64,000 nucleotides of DNA from Rhipidocladum racemiflorum (GCA_036346355.1 CM070572.1:38105944-38169943); one strand, 5' to 3'; positions 22,351 through 34,689 are shown, counted from the first letter of the stretch. Numbers and translations: made by a program. Notes: generated by a model not told the origin, from the letters alone.

Positions 22351-23815
22351 CTGGCAACGCACCGGAGAACGAATTGTTTTGTGCCCAAAACACATTGAGC
22401 CCGGCTGCAGACTTGGGGATGGCACCGAAGAATTTGTTGTCCTCCATCTGAATCCTCGAGATGTTAGGCGATATCTCGGTGGGTAGAGTGCCGGTGAAGC
22501 TATTGTTTTGAATCATGACGTTGGTGAGAACCGGAAACGACCATATCTTCTCTGGGAAGTTCCCGACGAAGAAGTTATTGTACGCCATGATGTTGTTCAG
22601 CGTGTCGCACTCCCCGAGGCTTGCCGGAAACACGCCGGAGAAGCTGTTGTTGAACACCACAAGATCGAAGAGCTTCTTGTTGAAGCAGAGGGTCTCCGGC
22701 AGCTCGCCGGAGAGGAGGTTGTTGCACACTTCAAGGTTGGCGAGTGGGGAGTGCTTCCCGAGCTCCGGTGGGAGTGAGCCGGAGAGACTGTTATCGAACA
22801 ATCGGATGTCGGTTAGGTTAGGGAGCAGACTGATGCTCGCCGGGATTGACCCTGTGATGTTGTTGAAGTACAAGAACAGCAAAGTCAAGTTCTTCATGTT
22901 GCCGATGGTCTCCGGTATCGGTCCGGTGAGCTTATTCGTGGACAGGTCGAGCTCGATCATGTTGACGGCGGTTACGTCTGGCTCAATCCCGCCGGTGAAC
23001 TTGTTGGTATACAGGTACAACTTCTCCAGTTTCTGAAGCTTCCATACCCACTCGGGGATCTTGCCCTGCATCTTGTTCTGCGAGAAGTCCAACAGCGTTA
23101 GCTCTGTGAGCGCCGACAGGCTGTCGGGGATTCCACCGGTCAGGTTCATCCCCGACATCCATAGGTACGTCAGCTTCGTCAGCTTGCTGAACTCTTCAGG
23201 GACGGGCCCCGGGACGAACGGGTTGGTCGCCAGCGTCAGCATCTCGAGCCCCACCAGATCACCGATGGCCGCGGCCGGGTAGCTCCCGTTGAAGCTGTTA
23301 GTGTCAAGAACCAAAGACTTGAGCTTCAGAAACCCCGCAATCGCCGATGGAACATTGCCAATGAACCCATTGCTGGACAGATTCAGGTGCTCCATGTCCA
23401 AGGACAATTGGTTGATATCACCGGGTAGGCTGCCGGCGAACTCATTGTTCGACAGGTCGAGGTAGCGCAGAGCCGAGCAGCCGTAGAACACCTTGGGGAA
23501 CTCGCCAGTGAGATTGTTATAGGAGAGGTCTATGTATGTCACGTTCTTCAGGCTGCAGATGGAGGCTGGGGTTGGATTGGCTATGTTGAAGTTCTGGAAG
23601 GAGAGGGCAGTGACCTGGCCATTATTGCCGCAGGTAACACCAGTCCAATTACTGGTGCTCCATGAGCTGAGCGCAGGAGGGTCGCCCCACTCTCTCTTGA
23701 TGGTTAGGAGCGTGTCAAGCTCACCGGCGTTCGGCTGCGCCGTCGATTGGGAGCTCGATTTGGAGGTGTGCAATAATAGGAGGAAAAGGAGGAGGAGAGG
23801 ATTGTATATGGCCAT

Positions 23816-24250
23816 TTTAGCCGTTGTTTTGGTGTGTTCTTTGAGGTTCAGACATGGAGAGTGAACTTAACTAGCCATTGTAAGGCTGAGGCATCTCCAG
23901 TGGGGACGAAAGAGACAAAGGTGAAAGACCAAGCTAGTCCAAGTCTTCGCCAAAGGATTTGCCATATTGCCACTGGTTTAGTGCAAGATAATCCGATGGA
24001 ACAATGTAATATTAAGCACTAATTTTGTGCTTTTCTGATCTGATTTGGATGTAAAATTGGCAGCAGATAAGAGAGTCATTTGGAGTACTATCTCAATTTC
24101 TATTTGATTGGCGAGATTCGGCACGTAATGAGAGTGTGTTTGGTGTGTCACTCAGTATTGTAACTTCCCTGTCCAAATGTTCGGATTATATCCCGTCGAA
24201 AGTTTTGTATGCTTTACATACATGTCGCCTCTTTTCTGCAGAAAGCATTA
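23816..24250. repeat. Duplicated RLK upstream segment, copy 1a
   Basis: This is homologous to 49843-50185 upstream of RLK3, for example 'ttagccgttgttttggtg' next to the ATG and 'ccgtcgaaagttttgtat' further out. It likely includes the RLK2 5' UTR and promoter. Homology stops near 24250 where retrotransposon DNA begins, and resumes at 30661. Confidence 0.75.
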
Positions 24251-25491
24251 GTAGTATAATTTCAGACGAATAACAACCAAAAGATATATCCGTGCAATGA
24301 AAATATGAAAAATCATGTGGAGATCTATATATATTTTGTGCTAAGTAATTGATCTTATTTAAATTAGATGTGCTCTGGTTTGAGTTTGATTTGAATTAGA
24401 TTTGAAATTTGAGCAAATGGATAATTATTGCATATCATTTTGGATATTACTATGTGATGTGTTTCTTTATTTTTTATGGTTGTAGGACGATGGTGCTAGG
24501 TCATTGTGAGGCGGAGGATGACCGGGACTAGGTGAGGTGCGTCGAGGTCCAGACGGTTGGAGATCGCCGGAGGATGACCGGAGACGGAGTCGCTACGAGC
24601 CTAGAAGACAATAGAACTGATGAGATACTAGCTTTGAAACTGCTTGGATCAAGGGGAGCCATTGGATCACGGTTTAGAGGATAGATAGCGGCCAAGTTAG
24701 TTAGCTTTGAGAAGCGTGCAAAATCTGTTATGTTATTGGGTCGCAGGTTAGCCCATGTATAATGGAATGAATCTCAACTCTTGATGAGGTTTCTTTAGGG
24801 CCAAAAAAGTATCTAGGGTGGAAATTGCTCCGAGGATACTATAAATAGAGGGGTAGGGGTATGCCTCTCCCATTAAGTCTTTGGAGAATGATTTTGATTG
24901 CGATCCTTTGAGCTTTGACCAACTTGTTGTGAAGCTTTATAAACCATTCCTCTCAAAGCAATGAAAATTGAATTTCATTATCTATTCTGAATTTACTTTC
25001 TGCATTTATATTATATCTTAAATTTAGTATTTATATTCTGCAATTTAAATTCAAGCAATATAATTTTCATACTTTAAATTCTTGCAATTTACTTTCCATA
25101 CATTTGGATTTGGCTCCCCTCCTTCTACAAGCTATTGGATCTTTTGTTGACGATCAATTATTGATGGATGAATCTTTTTCAGATCATATCCCAATCATAT
25201 AGGCAAACCTTGTGACTCTTTTGCAAAAAAACGAACTTTGTGCTTGAGAAGAAAGTTTTGGTAGATTCTGTTTTTAGACATCATCTCTTGTGTTTTTTTT
25301 TTATTGCTGTGACAAGTGGGTGACTATCTAAGATCACTTTGAGCATCAAAGCCCCATGAGCAATCTTGGAATAGGGATTTTTTGGTTCCTTTTGATTCCC
25401 CGATCTTTGGTTGGCTTTTCTTGTCAAGTAGGTGGGGAAATTTTTTATTTGAGATCATTCACCATCCTCTGATCGCCATTCAAATCCTTCA
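24250..25491 (+). repeat. Decayed Ty1/copia LTR (left limit approximate)
   Basis: The right end is set by 'ccttca' at 25491, just before a primer-site-like TATCAGAGCC at 25497. A TATA box (CTATAAATAGAG) at 24839-24850 fits an LTR promoter on the plus strand. The left border is taken from where RLK-upstream homology ends; no clear TG terminus or target duplication was found. Confidence 0.5.
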
Positions 25492-25539
25492 ATCAGTATC
25501 AGAGCCTGTTTTGCTCTTTCATAGATTTTGACCGGTCTC

Positions 25540-26003
25540 AAGAGCCATAGTGACGGACAAATATTCAACCAAACCTTCGATTTTCTCAGGACTCGACTAT
25601 CCATTTTGGATGTCGAGAATGGAGTCACACATCACTGCCTAGGGCTTCCTGATTTTAGAAGGTGAATCTCCGGTATGGGATTCTTGCTGATGAGAACGTT
25701 AATGCTACGAATATAGTTGATGTTGAAGCGAATGTTAGGGCAAGGAACATCCTCATACGAGGACTCAACCACAGTGAGTATGATTGGATCTCTCACCTAT
25801 GATCTGCCCATCAGATTTGGGTGACCCTCGATGCATACCATGAGGGCACCACCCAGATCAAAACATTGAGGCAGGATTAGTAAAAGCGTGACTGCAACAA
25901 GTTTGAGCAGCACGCTAGTGAGACCCTAGACGAGTGCTTTGGTCATTTTACCTAGATTTTGAGCGATCTCCGTGTAATAATATGCACTTACTCTGAGTTA
26001 GAG
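25540..26003 (+). pseudogene. Decayed copia gag fragment
   Basis: The plus-strand translation, with several stop codons, shows a copia gag (UBN2-like) pattern: FSGLDYPFWMSRME, then ARNILIRGLNHSEYDWISHL, then AHQIWVTLDAYHEGT. Gag would package element RNA; this copy is dead. The reading is cut at 26004 by the start of a family C LTR, so the gypsy-type element inserted into this copia element. Confidence 0.65.
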
Positions 26004-28340
26004 TGTGACATTACGGAATGTGACAATATAGATTTCGACATTTAGGTACGGCTTTATATCTAGTTTTTGAGGCCGTTTTCGGGTGTTTGGGCCTTTCTAG
26101 GGGAGTTCGGGCCTTAGGGGAACCAGTTTGGTCCTTGGGGGACCTTGTTGGGCCGACGGTGGAGGCTCCCGGCCCATGTGGGGGAGGGGGCGCAGCAAAG
26201 CCCTGCCCATGCGCCCCTCCCCACAAATCCTAGGCGCCTCCCCCCTTCCATCCCTCCCATAGCCACCACCCCTCCCTCTCCCTTGCGCCCCTTCCCTCCC
26301 TCCCCTAGCCGGCCCTAGCTAGGGTGTTGCACCCCCTCCAAGCAGCCCCCTCTCCTTTACCTTCCTCGGTGTTCCTCGTTGCCTCGCTTGGTGCATCGTC
26401 CATTCGAAGATCTCCGACGATTCGACGGATTGGAGGGAGACCGTGGCCAGAATGAGAAGGGTTTCGCCGTTCTTCGATTCGTCAAAGAGAGGTATGTTGA
26501 TTGGGAGTTTTTGGGGTGGAGTAGGTACTCGTTAGATGGGGAATTCCAAGCCTAGAACTTGCTTTTAGATGCTGTGATTAGATGGGTTTGATTGGATTCT
26601 AAATCTGTCCCACGTTCTGTCCTCGGGCAGATTCGGTCGTCGGTCTTTGGACGCGAATTAGAGAATTTTAGAATTACGATATGGTCAGCCAGATTTTGCG
26701 AAAGTTGTAGGTAATTGAAATAACTTTAATTGGACAGTAAGAACGTTAAATTACGTTTAGCCGTTTAAACGTTATGGTCGATTTACTGAGCATTGTGCAA
26801 TCTGTGACGTGATTGGGACAGATCGTGTTCAATTGTAGATTAGAGGATTTTAGAGGCCGAATCAGTCTTCGCAAATAATTAGAAAAAGTTGGAAAATTTC
26901 TTAAGCTTCAAGAAAATATACTCGTTTACTTGATTTGGAGTTTTAGAACTCAAGTTATGCTAGTTGGAAGACCGCTGTCCCGACAGGACATATTATCTGT
27001 TTTCGGGTTTTATGAGTGAGTTGCGAAGTCGTTGTAGATGATCGCTCTCGTACAGTTTTGTGGGAAAGTTTTGAGTGTATTGTACCTATGTGCAGGTGGT
27101 GTGCCCCCGGGAGTGCCTTCAACGTCTCGCCAATCCGTTCCGCATGGGTGAAGGCAAGTGTATTGTGATGTTTGTGACTTGAATGGCATTATGTTTGCGT
27201 TATGATGCGAGTTAACCGTTGACATGTTTGCTTGCCATGTTTGATTCTTCAATGAGATTAAGTGAATATGAATTAATTAGATGATTATGAAATGCTATGT
27301 TATGGATGTGAGGATGAATATGTATCTAATTATGGCTATGCAATAGTTGAATTGAGTGCATATGCAAGTTTATTCATGTTTATGGCATGTGTGCATTCAT
27401 GGCATGAGGATTGGCCAGGACGGTGAGAAAGTCATAACTAATCCGTTAAGGTCGGTGAGAAAGTTATGACTAATCCGGAGTGCCACTGAGAAAGACTTAC
27501 CTCGTAGTTCCATCCACAGCCGTGAATGGGAGCGAGTCAGTAAGAGTAGGCACCCTCCATCTACGGGATGGAAGGGGAAAGAGGGTGCACACCGATGGGT
27601 GTGCACTAGGCAATACCGGTATGTGTTTCAAAGAGACATGTGCATTGCATTGCATTGCATTGCATTGCATTGCATGAATGAAGTTATTTTATGAGATGCT
27701 TATGATGTTCTATGAGATGCATATGAAGATGTTTTATTGAGATGTTTATGACGATGTTATATGAGAGCATAAATGAAGAAGGTTATGAGTTGATCCTCAT
27801 GATGTGTGAATGGCATAAAGTATGTATGTGAATTATAATTGTTTTGTACCATTGCAATACACTTTGCTGAGTGATGAACTCACACTTGTTGTTTTATGTT
27901 GTTTTTAGGTACCATGAACTCGACAGTCGGGGAAGGGAGTTAGCGTCACCTCCCCACATAGTTTTATTCACTTAGACAACTACACATGCTCATTTGTAGT
28001 TGTAATGATTATCTTAATGCGCTAAACTTGGATTATGCTATCTTATGTGCTTGGTTTTAATGTTCTCTTCATATTTGTTCAAGAAACGTTGGAGGTTATG
28101 TTATAGACTTGAAATGATGATTTATCTCCTGTTAGTGTTGTTTTAGATGTCATCTATTATGCTATTATAATGTGATAATATTATTGTTGCTTCGAACCAT
28201 GGAAAAACAAAGAAGATGTATCGAAATTTCGGTTAAAACATTTAGCGTAGTTGCTGTAATTTATTCATAATTGTGTGTTATGGGTTGCTTCTAGTATCGT
28301 TTGGGTGACATTCGCGGCATAGTAGGTGCCGGGGTGTTAA
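26004..28340 (+). repeat. LTR family C, copy C1 (5' LTR)
   Basis: It starts TGTGACATTACGGAATG and ends GCCGGGGTGTTAA, followed by a degenerate primer site (TTATCAGAGCGGG) at about 28345. It is homologous along its length to the solo LTRs at 30868-33059 and 37569-44406, sharing for example 'gtgcaggtggtg', 'gggagtgcctt' and a TTGCA-rich run. The 2.3-kb LTR is non-coding. It is probably of gypsy type by primer site and ends. No partner 3' LTR with matching target duplication was found. Confidence 0.7.
27646..27675. repeat. (TTGCA)n microsatellite
   Basis: Six consecutive TTGCA units within LTR C1. Shorter versions occur at the same position in C2 (about 32464) and C3 (about 43812), so this is an LTR-family feature that expanded here. 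Confidence 0.85.
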
Positions 28341-30660
28341 AGTTGTTATCAGAGCGGGCTTTAGGTCCGTTTAATGTGAATGTAGCAAATTACTCTAGAG
28401 TAAACTAAAATGTTGACTTGGAAAAGTAGAAACATGGCATAGGTCTACTCATTAAAATTTGGCCTTATGGCAATAACTTTAAAATCTGAAATAGTTTGGT
28501 TAACTAATTTAAAACTTGACACACTCTGATGCACAGTAGGAAGGGTATGGGTATCGTTGCTATCCGCTTAAATATTGTATCTAAGCTTTGATGTTGAATG
28601 CTACTTTTGATGATGTATAATGCTATATTTATGAAAGATTTGATTGAGTTGCTATATTTATGATAAAGTGAGGTTGTGGTGCCGAAGGGTTTCGGCCACC
28701 TTCTTTTGTTCGTAGTAAAGTTGTGTGGAGTATCGGTGTGGCCGGTGAGAGCCATCACCGAAGGACTATTAACCTCCCGTGGGGAGAGTGCTTATCCTTT
28801 CTGTCGTAGATCGGGTAGTTGGTTGGAGTCAAATGGAAGAGTTGATGGTGGATCCTTTTGGATTTCTTTTACTGTTCTGACGGTCGGTTTGGTTTGTTTC
28901 CTTGGTCTTAGTTGGTTGGAATCAAAGGAAAAGTGTTTGGTATTGAGTTTTCGCTGATTTGTTCTTTCAGCGGTTGTTTGGTTTTGTCTTCTTTGGTTGA
29001 AGACAAAGAAGAAGAGTCTAGTGTTGCGCCTCTTTTGGTCGCCTTTCCAGCTTTGATGCATGGTTTGTTGGTTGCTTTACGGGGAAAAGCATTCAATTTA
29101 TTCCTGTGTTTGTCTTTCTCAAGGTTAAAAGAGTTATTGCGGTGTTATGCCAGACCTGGTTGTCAGGGCTGAAGTTCTGTGGCTTTGTAAGAGTAAGTGG
29201 TGTTTGATTTCGTCTTTTTACTGGTTTGAGAGATCATCTTTGAAAACCCTTTTTGTTTTGTGGAAGTTTGGAGTTTGGTGTTAAGGCTTTATTTGAAAAG
29301 GATTTGGTTGATCGCTTGGTTTTTCCTCTTGCATCCATCTTCCTTCGTGGAAGTTGTTGATCTCAAGATTTGTGGAGTAGTTTCGTGTCGACATTTGGAA
29401 ATTTAAGAGTTGACCTCTCTTGCGGTTTTTGATTGGGTTTTATAGAAAGAAGACAGTTTTTCTTGTTGTTGTTTAAGCTTAGGAGTTGTGGCTTACTTGA
29501 AGGTTGGGTGCGTGACCCGCGAGGGTATTCAAGACGTTAAGTCTGTGATGGGTAGTTGGGACATTGAGATGAAGTAAATTACTAATCCAGTTAAAGTGAA
29601 GTTGTTGGTTGTTTGAGACAACCTAATTGATTGTGTTGATAAAGAAAGATTAATCGAGATGATAAGTGATCCAAAGTGAAAGTCGATTAGTGTTTTATGC
29701 AGAGTGTCGTGAGTTAAGGAATTTATTGCAAGTTCAAGATTAGTGAGTTTTGATTCCGAGTGCGAAGACCTAGAATCTTCTGCTTGATGAACTTACTATA
29801 GCAAGCTGATGGTATTAAGACATGAGGATTGTTGGGCTAAGTTATTTAGGGGTCGATTAAACTGTGAATCGGCAAAATGACTTAATTGATGTGTAATCAT
29901 AGAATAGGGATATGGAATGATTATAGGAAAGGTTGAAATTATTCTTGATAGATATCTGTCTGGGATCCGTAGTTATGAAAGATGTCTAGTGGAGATCATA
30001 TTGAGTGGTTAGAATTATTTATTGGTTGATGAACTAGGGATAGTAAGTAAGTAACTTAGGGGTTGTGCGAAAGGCATTGGTTGATTATGCCAAATTAAGA
30101 GATGAAGAGATGTGTTTTAAGCTCGGGATAGGCAGTTGTATGAATGATGAGTCATATTGGTTGGTAGACCAAAATAAAAGTTGATATGAGTCTTATGTTG
30201 AGATAATTGGTAAGTTATTTGTGCCGAAGTTGTGAGAACGTGGTTCTCCTTGTTGATTGTCATAAGATAGACTTGGTTTAGGGTTTATGATAACATGACC
30301 GATAGTGGTTATGTGAATAGTGCCAATCTTTGTTTTTGGCTAAGCTGTTTAGCTTACGTGTTGATTTTGGGGTTTTATACCCAAAAGTATATGAGTGGAT
30401 CGCGCCCTTTCGCGTGCAACCTGAATTATCTTTGTAATCGGTATTTAAAGGAAGCAATTAATCATAACGGATTGTGTGGGAAGCTCTTGAGTTGAAAATA
30501 CTTGTAACTTTACCTTGACTAGAGTTTGGTTTAATTTAAGGAGTGTGTGGTGTTTGCGAGTGTTTCAAAATGTGAAACTTATGATTGTTTCATAAGTGCT
30601 TTGTGGTTGTCTAAGAGATGTTTTGCTCTCAGAAGAGCCGTACAGAGGAGAACAAAATCC
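28341..30660 (+). mobile_element. Non-coding internal remnant of the family C element
   Basis: This follows the primer site of LTR C1 and ends where homology to the RLK3 upstream segment resumes. It holds no gag or pol signature and no long ORF. Short duplicated phrases (such as 'agttggttggaatcaaa' and 'agttggttggagtcaaa') suggest a tandem-derived, possibly non-autonomous interior. I cannot place its 3' end precisely. Confidence 0.4.
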
Positions 30661-30867
30661 ACAAGAACAATATTAGGACTGAGGCAGAACAAAATAGCAC
30701 CAGAAAAAAATGGCCGCACAACTGTTTTCTACTTAAGAAATTTTACATTACATTATGTTAATATTATATAAAGGATAAATAAAAATCAGATTTATTTATT
30801 GATTTTTACTTCACTACCGAAGAAAGCCACTGTACGTCAGGAGTTATTGGTTCAAATCCAATAGTAA
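30661..30867. repeat. Duplicated RLK upstream segment, copy 1b
   Basis: Nearly identical to 50622-50824. It ends in a plastid-tRNA-like 3' half (about 30833-30867). It is interrupted at 30868 by a solo LTR whose empty site survives in the other copy. Confidence 0.85.
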
Positions 30868-33059
30868 TGTGACACTACGGGATGCTGAGACCTTATAAAA
30901 TGTGAATATTGAGGTCAAAAATATTATGAAATATGGAATTGGAGGTTAAAACCAAACGGTTTGAGGTTTATTTGCGTTTTCGGGCCGTTTCCGGGAGTTT
31001 GGGCCTAAAGGAAAGGGTCGTGGGCTTTGGTGGGATGGAGTTTGAGTCCAAATAGGAGTAGGAGACCTGGTTGGGGGCCTCCCCCAGCCCCTTTAGGCGT
31101 CCACCCCTGCCCCTTGCGCCCCCAAGTGCCCTAGTCGCCTCCCACACCTCCCCACCTCCTCCTTGTGGCGCCTCCACCTCCCCCATTGCTCCCCATTGCT
31201 CCACCACCCCTCCACCACCTCTCCACCTCCCTTGCTGCCCCTAGGGGAGTTCCCCACCTCAGCACCTCGAAGATCCATCCGTTGGAGCGCTCCGCGACGA
31301 GGAGATCCGGCGGGATTGGAGCGAGGAAGGAGATCGCGCGAACCGGGAGGAGATCTATTGGGTTTTCATGCGTCGGGCGAAGGTATGGCCATGGGAATCC
31401 TTGGGATTGGTCTAGGTACTGTTATAAGGGTGATTATCAAGTTTTTATATCAATTGGTGGTGCTGGAATTGAGTAGATTAGATGAAATCTAGAAGCTGCT
31501 ACGTTCTCTGTTTCGGGCAGCATGAGCAGTCACCAAGGGTTTAGGTTTTCGTCAATTTAGATTTGGATTTTGGTCAGCCACCTGTTGAAGAAGTTGTAGG
31601 TAATTTCAATACCTTTCAGTGGGTATAAAGAACGCGAAATTCCAATCAGCCGTTTGAAAGTTATGGCTGTTTTACCGAGCGTGTTAAAACGGTGACGTGA
31701 TTGGAACAGATCACGGTATTTTGTAGTTTAAAAAACTTTAGAGTCCGAATCAGTCTTTCCATATACCTAGAAAAAGTTGAGAAATTTCCTAAGCTACGTG
31801 AGTATATACTCGTTTAATTGATTCGGAGTCTTAGAACCCAAGTTATGCCTTTTGGAAGGCTGCTGTCCCGACGGGACAGAACCTCTGTTTTTGGGTTTTG
31901 CGAGTAGTTGGCAATGTCGGGGTAGATGAGGGTTTGCGTACTGTTTTGTGGACATGATTGTGAGTGTGTGGTACCTATGTGCAGGTGGTGCGACCCCGGG
32001 AGTGCCTTCTACTTCCCGCCAATCCGTTGCCCGTGGTTGAGGCAAGTGTATTGTAATGGATAGCGATTTGTAGGTTGCTTGTTGAGAATAGATGAAATTG
32101 ACTATATGATATGATCACTTGCCATACTTTAATGATTGCCAATGATATGATGAGCATGTTTATTATGTTATGATGCCATGTGTTAATGAACAAGTTAAAT
32201 ATGATGTGGGCATAATTGCATACATGGCATATTACATGGACCGGGCGGTGAGAAAGTCATAACTAGTCCGGGGAAGGTCGGTGAGAAAGTTATGACTATT
32301 CCGGAGAGCCAATGAGTAAGTCCTACATCGTGATTCCATTCACCGCGGTGAACAGAAGCGAGGAGTAGGCACCCTCCATCTTTGGGATGGAAGGGGGGAG
32401 AGGGTGCACACCGACGGGTGTGTACTCAACCATACCGGTATGAGTTTCCAAGGAGACATGAGCATTGCATTGCATTGCATACATAATGATGATGATAATG
32501 TTATGTGTTCATGAATGAGATGATATACATGATGTGAGATATTATTGCCATGTAATTGTTCTTGTTGTCCATTGCAATATGCTTGCTGAGTTTCGAACTC
32601 ACGCTTGTGTTTTCTTGTTGCTTTAGGTACCATGAGACCGGCATGCGGGGGAAGGGAAATAGTCACACTTCCGCACGTAGCTTCACTCATTTGATTCCAC
32701 AAGTCATTCAATTAGTTTTTTTGATAATAAATTGTGTGTGATGATTATTGCTTTAAGGTTTAGCTTGCTAAATGAGAGTCTTATTGTTCGTTTGACTCTT
32801 GGAGACATTAAATGTTTGAAACTAGATTTATATTGTTGCTAAGTCGTTAATTATTGCTGTTTTTAGTTGTCTCTCATATTCCATATATTGCTATACTGTT
32901 GTTGCTCCTTCAAATCATGGAAAAACAAAGGAGATGCTGCCGAAATTTTCGGTATTAGCATTTGCTCATTTGCTGTAATTTACTTGCAATTGTGGTATTT
33001 AGAGGTTGCTTAGTCTTTGTTTGGTAGCATTCGGGCATATTAAATGCCGGGGTGTTACA
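30868..33059 (+). mobile_element. Solo LTR, family C copy C2
   Basis: 2192 bp, TGTGACACTACGG at the left and CCGGGGTGTTACA at the right, flanked by the 5-bp duplication AGTAA (30863-30867 and 33060-33064). The paralogous segment at 50820-50830 has a single AGTAA and no LTR, so it is a true pre-insertion site. It arose by recombination between the two LTRs of a full element after insertion. Confidence 0.93.
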
Positions 33060-34227
33060 AGTAAGTAGGTAAGTAAAAAAAATTGTCGATAGAATTTAAC
33101 TTACCTCGTTTCCTGTATAATAACTGGGGGTGTATAGGCATGATCCGATGTTTTTGTCCTAAAAAACATCTAAATTTTGGACCGTACGATCAAAACACAC
33201 ATCCGTCCACATCTGTCTGATCAAAACGTAGCCAAAAATTTGGATGATGGTTGCCAAAGAAAACATCCGGGTGGAAGTTATCAAAACCCTAACTTTTATA
33301 CGTGCATGTACGTCACCTTCTACACGTCGCACGCTTAGACATGCTTACGGTTCACCCCTTTTTGGCAACTACTGATGAATGGATGCGTCATACGCGTGTG
33401 CTCTAATTTAGAACGGAAGCCTTCGTGAAGAAGAAGAAGAACAACGGAAGCCCGGTCCAATAAACCTAAACGACGTAAATTAATAAGTACCACTGCACAT
33501 AATGCGTCGTACGCGTGTGCTCTATTTGATTTGCCAGACACGGCACATAATGATAGTGTGTATGGTGTCACTTAGTATTGTATTGTAACGTCCAAATGTT
33601 CTGATTCTATTCCGTCGAAAGTTTTGTATGCTTTACGTTAAAGTATAATATGAATTTGTTTCGATTTTTTTTCCTGCTCTAATTCAAAGCTATACTCATA
33701 TTTGAAGTATGTTATGCACCACCGTAAATATATCCCCATAGTCCATCGAATAGAGCAAGGCAAACAAAATAAGAGAAGAGAAAAGATAACCTCGTTGTGA
33801 ACATCTCCTCATATATTTGCCTCCATGTTTATATGATTTTTTTCTCTTAAAAGGGTTTTCCATGCTAAATATTTGTCTTCGATTTTTTTATACTACTAGT
33901 AGGGTGTCTGTGCATTTCAAGACAAAAAAAACATATATATGATACACATAATTTTTCTTTTACATCATTAAAAGAGTAAAAGTCAATGTCAATGTCACAG
34001 GCTAGACTTGCCTTGCCACTGCTCATTGAAAAAGCGCACCTGTCCACCGACCACACCACCAAAACCATATAAACATGGAAAAAATTCTTGCAAATTCACA
34101 GCGAGAGAGGATGGAAAGAGAGCTGGACATAAAAGTTAAATATGTATATAGCGCATAGGATTTCAGGCAAGGCATAAGTTAGACTTGGCTTGTCCACTGC
34201 TTAGGAACCTCAAAGTCACGTCAATTA
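33060..34227. other. Duplicated flank and intergenic DNA, no gene
   Basis: 33060-33490 continues the homology to 50825-51265, including a CCGGAT repeat at 33142-33292. 33528-33640 is a further copy of the RLK-proximal block found at 24110-24235 and 50070-50185 ('ccgtcgaaagttttgtat'). From 33640 to 34227 the DNA is AT-rich with nothing recognisable. Confidence 0.6.
33142..33292. repeat. CCGGAT repeat (MITE-like)
   Basis: One end reads GATCCGATGTTTTTGTCC and the other AAAACATCCGGG when compared with the cleaner copy at 50907-51057. Length is about 150 bp, non-coding, with roughly inverted termini. Confidence 0.55.
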
Positions 34228-34451
34228 TGTTAGACAACCTCGCTATCGAATAGTCCGGGGTTGCCTAATAGATCTAAACTAGAGAATAGAGAGAGAGAGA
34301 GGGAGAGAGACACAATATGTGGGAGGACTGCTCTGCTTTATTATTCTGATGCATGTCTCTACACGGGGTGACCCCCTGCCTCCTATTTATAACCTACAAC
34401 TTGGGTTTCGGGAGAGTCCACATGGGCCACGACGGGCCAGGTTTCCTAACG
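34228..34451 (-). repeat. 3' LTR of the copia element
   Basis: Matches 47520-47739 with scattered differences. The inner terminus is mutated (CG instead of TG on the minus strand). A TATA box (TTATAAATAG, minus strand) lies at about 34383-34392. Confidence 0.9.
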
Positions 34452-34462
34452 CTCCCCCTTGG
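34452..34462 (-). other. Polypurine tract of copia element
   Basis: On the minus strand CCAAGGGGGAG lies immediately inside the 3' LTR, the expected site for plus-strand priming. Confidence 0.7.
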
Positions 34463-34689
34463 ACTCTTCACCGCGAGATGCATATGCCACATTAAAACTC
34501 CAGAAAAACCTAGTGGGAAAAATACTTGGAGAAAGAGTACATAACATACGCTTGTTGTGTTGCACGGATTGCCTCATCAAAAACCTTATGTAAGAAAACT
34601 TCAATGAAAAACTTACTTTAAGGAAAAGAGTACAATCCACCCAAACTTCAATGTTAATCTTCAAGATTCATGTTGGGTACTCAAACTTC

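Larger units (their letters stand above)
20041..23815 (-). pseudogene. RLK2: LRR receptor-like kinase interrupted by a hAT element
   Basis: Parts: 23815-22351 (signal peptide MAIYNPLLLLFLLLL, LRR N-cap, most LRRs), the hAT insertion, 21653-20526 (last LRRs, membrane segment, kinase lobes to GTFGYIAP), an intron with a (GT)n run, and exon 2 at 20420-20041. Leaving out the element and one 8-bp target copy gives 2973 coding bases, an exact multiple of three with no other stop, so the insertion is the only visible lesion. Kinase motifs GRGGSGKVYRI, VAMKK, HRDVKCSN and DFGLAR are intact. As it stands, translation would end inside the hAT after the LRRs, giving at most a secreted LRR fragment. The ectodomain resembles RLK3/RLK4. 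From just after GEVPESL, the juxtamembrane, membrane and kinase regions resemble RLK1. Confidence 0.9.

Noticed and set aside
28676..29172. Two short overlapping ORFs (28676-28957, 28912-29172)
   Set aside because: Both fall in a region with duplicated short phrases inside a retrotransposon interior. No domain and no coding-like continuity.
26004..33059. LTR C1 and LTR C2 as the two ends of one full retrotransposon
   Set aside because: C2 has its own perfect AGTAA duplication, and its flanks match an empty site at 50820, so it is an independent solo LTR.
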